Origin: JADFOB01 sp964651325
Lineage (GTDB): Bacteria; Planctomycetota; Phycisphaerae; UBA1845
DNA: 19,686 nt
Direction of reading: 5' to 3'
Assembly: GCA_964651325.1 (NCBI GenBank)
Contig: CAZYXP010000051.1
Coordinates: forward strand, 1 to 19,686
The stretch's first letter is position 1, and each line of letters begins with the position of its first letter. Shown here piece by piece: positions 14,679 to 19,686 of the stretch. Position numbers and translations under genes: made by a program. The notes under the pieces are model-generated. The model was given only the letters and a program-made list of their open reading frames with translations. It did no database searches and was not told the origin of the DNA.

Positions 14679-16097
14679 ATGCCGCCCGAGCCAAACCCAG
14701 GCCACGACTCCACCGAAACCAGCGATCCACCCCTGCTATTCCGCGCGCTATCCAGCCTTCAGTTTAAGGCGACCATTCTGGTGGTCGCATTGACCCTGTG
14801 CGTTACGGCCGTCGTCTCCGGGTACCTGCTGCAAGCCAGTATTCGGCTCTCTAGGACGCACCGAGCCAACGAGTTGGTCAACACGGTAGGTCTGCTCGCG
14901 CGGGCCATCGCGCCGAGCGTTGCCAGCGGGAACCGCGACGCCATCAAGGCGATGCTCAATGATGTGGTTTGCGGCGAACCGCTTATCTTCGCGATCGTCT
15001 CAGATCCGCTGGGTCGAGAATTGGCCTTGGCTTCTAGGCCCGAACATTTCGCTACGCTCATGAGTGCGCGCGAAAAACGACCAAGTGATGCCGGCCCGCT
15101 GGGGGTCCCCGCCGTCGAGGTTTCGTCCTTGGGGATCGAGCACCATCTGGAGGTCGTTTTTCCAATCGCGCTTGGCCAAGTAGGGCGCCCCGACGCTACG
15201 CGTGCGAGTGAATCACCCGGCCTAGTCGGATATATTCGAGCGGGCATGGCCACCAACCGTTGGCACCAGGCGATGGCCAGCAAGCTCGATCTGGTCATCG
15301 GCGTCGGAACCATCGCCACCTGCATGGCCGTTTTTCTTGGTTTCTTGCTGATTCGCCGCATCGTATCTCCGCTCGATGGTCTGGCGACCATCATGCTCCA
15401 GTTCTCTTCTGGCAAGCTCGATGCGCGAAGCGACGTGCGGCGGAGCGACGAAATTGGGCAGCTATCGAGGGCGTTCAACCGCATGGCGGACGAACATCAA
15501 CATACGCTGGAGCGTCTGGTTCGCTTGAACGCGGAGCTCGAGGATCGTGTCGTGCAGCGTACGAAACAGCTCGAAGAGCTCGCCTCGCGCGATCCGCTCA
15601 CCGGCATTTACAACCGTCGCCATTTTACTGAAATGCTTGATCGGTATTTTGCCCAGGCCATTCGCTACAATCACGATCTGGCCTACCTGATGATCGATTT
15701 GGACGACTTCAAGCAAATCAACGATGAAATGGGTCATCATTCCGGCGATGACGTACTCAAGCTTGTGGCGTCCACGATCTCGCAGGAACTCCGCGACGCC
15801 GATGTGTGCGCGCGATACGGGGGCGATGAATTCGTGGTGCTATTGCCGCAAACAGACGTCTTGCGCGCTTCGGCTCTGGCCGAACGCATCCTCGGTTCGC
15901 TCAGCGACCGAATCGCGTCCGAACCCGATGGCGCGTGCCTCACCGCGAGCATTGGTGCGGCAAGTGTGAAGTCCAGCAATGCCGTCGATGCCGAAGATCT
16001 GATGCGGATCGCGGATCGCGCCATGTACATGGCCAAGCGGAACGGGAAGGGGCGGCTCGTGCATGGCGCACCGCCCGTTCCGGCGCCCCAAGATTGA
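14679..16097 (+). CDS. membrane HAMP-GGDEF diguanylate cyclase
   Basis: It makes the second messenger c-di-GMP from two GTP. The 472-aa product has TM1 (about 31-52), a periplasmic sensor region of about 150 residues of no recognised family, TM2 (about 205-226), HAMP (about 227-279), a short coiled linker and a GGDEF domain (about 300-462). The active motif is GGDEF at 381-385, metal-binding D340 lies in YLMIDLDDFKQIND, and DPLTGIYNRRHF opens the domain. An inhibitory I-site R372-x-x-D375 lies exactly five residues before GGDEF, so product feedback is expected. No EAL domain is present. ATG at 14679 has GGAAGG 9 nt upstream. It is the only c-di-GMP enzyme here and appears monocistronic, followed by a hairpin. 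Confidence 0.95.
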   Translation: MPPEPNPGHDSTETSDPPLLFRALSSLQFKATILVVALTLCVTAVVSGYLLQASIRLSRTHRANELVNTVGLLARAIAPSVASGNRDAIKAMLNDVVCGEPLIFAIVSDPLGRELALASRPEHFATLMSAREKRPSDAGPLGVPAVEVSSLGIEHHLEVVFPIALGQVGRPDATRASESPGLVGYIRAGMATNRWHQAMASKLDLVIGVGTIATCMAVFLGFLLIRRIVSPLDGLATIMLQFSSGKLDARSDVRRSDEIGQLSRAFNRMADEHQHTLERLVRLNAELEDRVVQRTKQLEELASRDPLTGIYNRRHFTEMLDRYFAQAIRYNHDLAYLMIDLDDFKQINDEMGHHSGDDVLKLVASTISQELRDADVCARYGGDEFVVLLPQTDVLRASALAERILGSLSDRIASEPDGACLTASIGAASVKSSNAVDAEDLMRIADRAMYMAKRNGKGRLVHGAPPVPAPQD

Positions 16098-16111
16098 TCC
16101 TACCTGCACCC

Positions 16112-16132
16112 TATCCCAGAAAACCTGGGATA
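16112..16132 (+). terminator. stem-loop terminator after the GGDEF gene
   Basis: TATCCCAG and CTGGGATA form a perfect 8-bp stem around AAAAC, 14 nt after the stop codon. Only TTT follows the stem, so it is a weak intrinsic terminator at best, but the position is right. Confidence 0.5.
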
Positions 16133-16236
16133 TTTGCCGCCAAACTCCGAATTCAGAATAGGAGCGGGAATTGTAATCGCCACCCGGCCATCGGCGCGAT
16201 AGAGTCTAGTGCCGTGATTCATAGGTAGCGCGACAA

Positions 16237-16277
16237 ACCGAGCCGCGGGCACCAGCCCGCGCGGACCCGAGCCGCGG
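16237..16277. repeat. GC-rich direct repeat with hairpin
   Basis: CCGAGCCGCGGG occurs twice, at 16237-16248 and 16266-16277 (29-bp period). The first copy overlaps a hairpin CGCGGGC-ACCA-GCCCGCG (16243-16260). It lies upstream of the kinase cluster in a 277-bp spacer without a gene. Confidence 0.6.
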
Positions 16278-16374
16278 GACCGGTGGGGCGGCACGCGGGC
16301 GAGCACGTATCCCGGCGATTGGCGAACGATTCAGCGCCGCGGGCTGCTTGATTTGAAGATCGGTGAGGATCGCC

Positions 16375-16782
16375 ATGTTTGCTACCCTGGGACAATATAT
16401 AGGCGCCAAAGTGATCACGGCCATCCTGGTGGTGTCCGGCGCCGGCGCGTTGATTTACTTCTGGAATCATCCAGAATCGCTCGAGCACATCTGGAAGACC
16501 ATCAAGTACGCCGTCGTCTGGATCGGATTCGTGCTCATGCTCCCCTGGGCAACGTTTTTCGTCACGCCGTGGATCGTCTCGAAGGAGTCGAACGTGGCCG
16601 CGGGGCTCATGCTTGGGGGCTATTTGCTCCTGGATGCCGGTTTCGCGGTCTATCTGATGGGCGGTTTCGCCGGGCACAACGGACTCGCCTGGGCGGTGGT
16701 CGTGCTTGGATTCCTGTCGGCGGCGGTTTATAATTTCAAGGCCTGTGAGTTTCAGGCGGAACAGGCGACGGGCGGACTCTAG
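16375..16782 (+). CDS. four-TM hypothetical protein, first gene of kinase cluster
   Basis: I do not recognise the family. The 135-aa product is almost entirely membrane-embedded, with hydrophobic segments at about 10-29, 43-64, 73-97 and 102-121, short polar loops (NHPESLEHIWK; VSKESN) and a short cytoplasmic tail (about 122-135). There are no Cys pairs or enzyme motifs. ATG at 16375 has GGTGAGG about 6 nt upstream; a GTG four codons earlier is within the ribosome binding site and is rejected. It lies 30 bp before the Ser/Thr kinase gene on the same strand, so co-transcription is likely. It could be a membrane partner or target of the kinase module (inference). Confidence 0.8.
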   Translation: MFATLGQYIGAKVITAILVVSGAGALIYFWNHPESLEHIWKTIKYAVVWIGFVLMLPWATFFVTPWIVSKESNVAAGLMLGGYLLLDAGFAVYLMGGFAGHNGLAWAVVVLGFLSAAVYNFKACEFQAEQATGGL

Positions 16783-16812
16783 AGGTCGCCATCGCCCTTT
16801 GGATTCTCGCCC

Positions 16813-17898
16813 ATGGTTACGCTCCGTGAAGGGGACAGGATAAACAACTACCTGCTCGAAGCCCGGCTCGGGGTCGGTAGCTTCGGGGAGGTCTGGCGCG
16901 CGCGCCATCATGTGTTCGACGATCTGGTGGCCATCAAAATTCCCACCGACGACCAGTATGTGCGTAATTTGAGGCGCGAAGGCGTCGCGGTGCATGGGCT
17001 TCGCCACCAAAACATCGTTCGCGCGATTGACCTCGACCCCTATGGCGACCCGCCCTATTTCATCATGGAGCTGGTCGAGGGGCCTTCCCTGCGCGAAGCC
17101 ATCGATCGTTACGGACGCGAATTCCCGATCGACGCGGCCGTCGAGATTCTTCGCGGCGTGCTCGCGGCCCTGTCCACCGCGCACGACGCCCGGTTGATCC
17201 ATCGGGACATCAAACCCGGCAACATCCTGCTCGCACACCCGCTCGACGAGATGGCGACCATCTCGCGCAAGAGTGTCAAGGTTACCGATTTCGGCCTGGG
17301 TAAGATCGGCGGCGTTACCTCCGGCTCCTTGATTCAAAGCGGAAGCCTAAGTGCTTCCGAGGGTCGAGGGATTGCCGGAACTATTGCCTACATGTCGCCC
17401 GAGCAAAAGACCGGCGGCGACATCGACGGGCGAAGCGACTTGTACGCGTGCGGCATCGTGCTCTTCGAAATGCTTACCGGCGAACGACCGCAAGGCAACG
17501 ACCGACCCGGCGCGCTTCGACCGGATATGCCGAAATACCTTGGCGACGTGTTCGCGCAGAGCTACACGCGTTTGGAGCGTCGGTTTGAGTCCGCCGAGCA
17601 AATGCGGGCCGCCCTGGTCCCCGCGGCCATGCTCCCCGCCGACGGGCCGGTTGCGGCGGCGAAACCGCGGGATTCCGTCTGGGTGCTGGCCGATGGGGGC
17701 ACGCGCTGCCCCGGATGCTCGCTTCGAGTAAACAAAGACGATCAGTTTTGCATCAAGTGCGGCAGGCAGCTGGTCCCCACCGTGCCGCGTTGCCCCAACG
17801 CCGGCTGCCAAGCGTATGTCCACACGCGAGATCGCTTTTGCGTGATGTGCGGCGCCAGCCTGGAAACGCTGGATCCCTCGGCGGGGGGTCGCGCATGA
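16813..17898 (+). CDS. Hanks-type Ser/Thr protein kinase with two C-terminal zinc ribbons
   Basis: The 361-aa product has a complete kinase domain (about 13-270). Key elements are the P-loop LGVGSFGEV (19-27), K42 in VAIKI, E56, catalytic loop HRDIKPGN (130-137), DFG (159-161) and activation-loop end GTIAYMSPEQ (189-198), with an SGSLIQSGSLS-type Ser-rich activation loop. No TM is present, unlike PknB-type receptors. Instead the tail holds two C4 ribbons: CPGC/CIKC (299-316) and CPNAGC/CVMC (327-346). ATG at 16813 is chosen from family length; its Shine-Dalgarno is weak. The stop overlaps the next start by ATGA, so translation is coupled to the ribbon membrane protein. The kinase probably acts on a neighbour product; the ribbons may dock partners (inference). 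Confidence 0.96.
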   Translation: MVTLREGDRINNYLLEARLGVGSFGEVWRARHHVFDDLVAIKIPTDDQYVRNLRREGVAVHGLRHQNIVRAIDLDPYGDPPYFIMELVEGPSLREAIDRYGREFPIDAAVEILRGVLAALSTAHDARLIHRDIKPGNILLAHPLDEMATISRKSVKVTDFGLGKIGGVTSGSLIQSGSLSASEGRGIAGTIAYMSPEQKTGGDIDGRSDLYACGIVLFEMLTGERPQGNDRPGALRPDMPKYLGDVFAQSYTRLERRFESAEQMRAALVPAAMLPADGPVAAAKPRDSVWVLADGGTRCPGCSLRVNKDDQFCIKCGRQLVPTVPRCPNAGCQAYVHTRDRFCVMCGASLETLDPSAGGRA

Positions 17899-18191
17899 AC
17901 GTGGATGTCATCGGGTTCTTGCTGTTGGCGGTGCTGGGTGTTGCCTCCGCCCTGCTCGGGGCCGCTTATTTGGTGTTCCGCATCGTTGCCGGTATTGTCG
18001 GCTCCGCGAGCCGGATCGCCCGGCCCGGTAAGGCGATCATGCCCCTTGGCCGCCGAGGTTCACGGCAAAAGGCGCTCGTGTGCCCGCAACGCGCCTGTCG
18101 TTATGTGGAGCATCGAAAGGCATTGTTCTGCAGCCAATGTGGCGCAAGTTTGCGCGACATGAAGCCCGAAGAAATCCCGGTCGCCGGTTGA
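17895..18191 (+). CDS. TM-anchored single zinc-ribbon protein
   Basis: The 98-aa product has one long hydrophobic N-terminal segment (about 5-36), a basic linker (about 37-60) and a C4 ribbon (C63, C68, C79, C82: CPQRAC...CSQCG). The CxxxxC spacing of the first pair and the following aromatic/basic segment match the second ribbon of the kinase just upstream (CPNAGC...CVMCG), so the two ribbons look related. The ATG overlaps the kinase stop by 4 bp (ATGA), and its own stop overlaps the GAGG site of the next gene. It may be a membrane anchor that brings the soluble kinase, or the downstream helical protein, to the membrane (inference). Family not recognised. Confidence 0.82.
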   Translation: MNVDVIGFLLLAVLGVASALLGAAYLVFRIVAGIVGSASRIARPGKAIMPLGRRGSRQKALVCPQRACRYVEHRKALFCSQCGASLRDMKPEEIPVAG

Positions 18192-18199
18192 GGATTGCC

Positions 18200-19686
18200 A
18201 TGAGTGCCGATGCCCGAGAAGCATTAAAGATCGAAACCGAATTCCTTAGCGGCGTGGGATCTAACTTTGAAGACGCCAAGGGAAAGCAGTTGCGCGGGTC
18301 AAGCTGGGAGCGGGTGGAGTCTGACGAAGAAGATTCCTTGCGGGCCATGATGGCCTCGCATCGCAACTACGACAAAGCATTGCTGAAAACGCTGCCCAAG
18401 AATCGCCGCGTCGAGCTACACGGCTTTTCCCGAAGCATGATCTTTTGGAAGAAGCGAACGGGGGTGGCCGTCGCTTCTGTGCTCTCTCCGCTCGACCACT
18501 TCGCCACCGCCGATGCCAAGGACGCGCCACCCATCGGGCTCGGCGAACTGATGGACCATGTCCGAAAGCTCGCGGCCGACAAGAAGGTTCGCTACCTGAT
18601 CGGCGTGTGCAGCCCGACCGGCTTTACGAACGAGGCTAGAGAGGCCAAACTGAACATGCCCAACGCCCAGATCGTGTTGACCGAGCCGGACGGCCACGGC
18701 GGGTTCACGACCACGGCCTGTGATGACGACCTCGATAAATCGATCATACGGCTGTTCGACGCCGAAGACGTGAAGCAGAAGATCGAGCGTGTCCGAGAGG
18801 TCATCGAGGGTCGCAGCGCGGAATTGATCACAGGTGGGCTAACGGCTTCGACCGTGGCCCGCCATCTAGGCCTGAAAGAAGAACTCGTCGCCCGCGCGTT
18901 CGAGCAGGTCAGCCAAAGCGATGCCGAACTACGGCTTTCGCGAAAGAGCGGCGACATGCTCCTTTTTCGCGGCGCGCCGGTCTCGCATCAGGAGAAACCC
19001 TCGATGAATGTCATCGACAAGATTAAGCAGCTGTTTTCCGGCGAAGGCGCCGAGGCGGAGAAGATCAATCTTCTCGCCGAACGCCGTGCTACGCTAGCCC
19101 ATCGGCGCGACCGCATCTATGAGGACATCGGCAAGCTCGAAGTCAAGGAATCCGAATTGCTCGCTCAAGGCAAGGCCGCCACGTCGAGCGTGCCCAAGCG
19201 ACGCCTAGCGGCGCAGCTTGCCCAGATGCGCAAGGACATCGCGCGGCAGAACACGACGGCGGCCATGCTCAACAAGCAGATGGACATCATCTCTACGGAT
19301 ATTCACAACCTGACCCTGATCCAGCAAGGGCAGGTCGCCCAGCTTCCCGATACGGAGGAACTGACCAGCCATGCCGTCGAGGCGGAAGAAATGCTGGAAA
19401 CGCTAAAGGCGGATTCCGATCTCGTCGGCAGCCTCGAAACGGGGATCGAGGAATCGCTCGCCAGTGATGAGGAGTTGGCCATCTTGAAAGAATTCGAGGA
19501 GATGGAAACCGCCGCCGAGCCGGCGCCGGGGACGAAGGCTCCAGCGACAACGACGCCAGCGACACCCGCGCACAAGGCTACCGATGCGCCTGCGCCGCCG
19601 GAGGCCATCCCCCCGGCATCGACGGCGTCCCAGAAGCGAAAACGTGCGGATCCATCAGCAGCGGCCAGCAACGAGAGCGGCAACGC
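18200..19686 (+). CDS. partial: winged-helix plus ESCRT-III/PspA-like helical protein
   Basis: The frame is open to the window edge: 495 residues are seen and the 3' end is missing. An N-terminal alpha/beta region (about 60-185) includes RYLIGVCSPTGFTNEARE. A winged helix follows (about 192-258: REVIEGRSAELITGG, STVARHLGLKEELVARAF, LSRKSGDMLLFR). Residues 269-281 (MNVIDKIKQLFSG) look like an amphipathic membrane-binding helix. Then comes a long charged helical hairpin (about 285-375), turned near GKAATSSVPKRR, and acidic helices (384-436, TEELTSHAVEAEEMLETLK to DEELAILKEFEEME). This order matches Snf7/CHMP proteins, and with the winged helix it recalls CHMP7. From 437 the tail is Ala/Pro/Thr-rich. 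ATG at 18200 has GAGG 6 nt upstream, overlapping the previous stop. PspA-like or a generic coiled coil remain alternatives. Confidence 0.8.
   Translation, partial: MSADAREALKIETEFLSGVGSNFEDAKGKQLRGSSWERVESDEEDSLRAMMASHRNYDKALLKTLPKNRRVELHGFSRSMIFWKKRTGVAVASVLSPLDHFATADAKDAPPIGLGELMDHVRKLAADKKVRYLIGVCSPTGFTNEAREAKLNMPNAQIVLTEPDGHGGFTTTACDDDLDKSIIRLFDAEDVKQKIERVREVIEGRSAELITGGLTASTVARHLGLKEELVARAFEQVSQSDAELRLSRKSGDMLLFRGAPVSHQEKPSMNVIDKIKQLFSGEGAEAEKINLLAERRATLAHRRDRIYEDIGKLEVKESELLAQGKAATSSVPKRRLAAQLAQMRKDIARQNTTAAMLNKQMDIISTDIHNLTLIQQGQVAQLPDTEELTSHAVEAEEMLETLKADSDLVGSLETGIEESLASDEELAILKEFEEMETAAEPAPGTKAPATTTPATPAHKATDAPAPPEAIPPASTASQKRKRADPSAAASNESGN
18990..19006 (+). promoter_or_regulatory. 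internal ribosome binding site and ATG at a domain boundary
   Basis: AGGAG at 18990-18994 lies 9 nt before an in-frame ATG at 19004 (Met269). It is a better site than the GAGG of the gene's own start. The ATG begins precisely at the amphipathic helix that opens the ESCRT-III/PspA-like part, so a shorter second product from the same frame is plausible. Confidence 0.5.

Noticed and set aside
16219..17337. Long minus-strand frame (372 codons)
   Set aside because: Antisense to the four-TM gene and the kinase domain; composition (Arg, His, Gln) is that of a shadow frame.

Overview
The window looks like chromosomal DNA of a GC-rich planctomycete, probably Phycisphaerae or a close relative. This rests on the sequence alone: two small membrane proteins end in the C4 ribbon of the type 'CGYDLTGN...CPECG' that is very abundant in that group, a Hanks-type Ser/Thr kinase carries zinc ribbons, and there is a double zf-TFIIB protein, a multi-PAS hybrid kinase and many GC-rich hairpin repeats between genes. 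There are no phage, transposase, CRISPR or rRNA genes.

Layout. Positions 1-574 hold no convincing gene and lead to a tRNA-Asp(GTC) with an extended -10 promoter and a weak terminator. On the minus strand follow a SAM methyltransferase and a small zinc-ribbon membrane protein. A hairpin-rich spacer (2188-2728) precedes a plus-strand ABM-fold monooxygenase-like protein. From 3276 to 10412 everything is on the minus strand: a NarL-type response regulator, a 1001-aa hybrid PAS kinase, a translationally coupled pair (membrane zinc-ribbon protein and lipoprotein-like protein), a short TIM-barrel isomerase-like protein and a zf-TFIIB protein. A divergent spacer (10413-10905) carries a homopyrimidine tract, a 4 x 36 bp tandem array and a good promoter. 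From there the plus strand carries mutL (endonuclease type), a small membrane ORF, a two-TM TPR-like protein and a HAMP-GGDEF diguanylate cyclase.

The right end is the most interesting part. A tight plus-strand cluster starts at 16375: a four-TM protein, a Ser/Thr kinase with two C-terminal zinc ribbons, a 98-aa TM plus zinc-ribbon protein overlapping the kinase by 4 bp, and 8 nt further a large open frame that runs off the window. That last protein has an N-terminal alpha/beta region, a winged helix, and then an amphipathic helix plus long helical hairpin and acidic C-terminal helices that read like an ESCRT-III (Snf7/CHMP) or PspA-type domain. The order winged helix then ESCRT-III-like domain resembles eukaryotic CHMP7. 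A strong internal ribosome binding site lies exactly at the start of the helical domain. I infer a kinase-controlled membrane-remodelling module; this is a hypothesis from reading the residues, not from a search.

A family of dispersed repeats (core GGTCCGCAGGCT + GCGCCAGCGGCT) recurs at about 3.1, 7.6, 8.9 and 10.7-10.8 kb, always in the same orientation.
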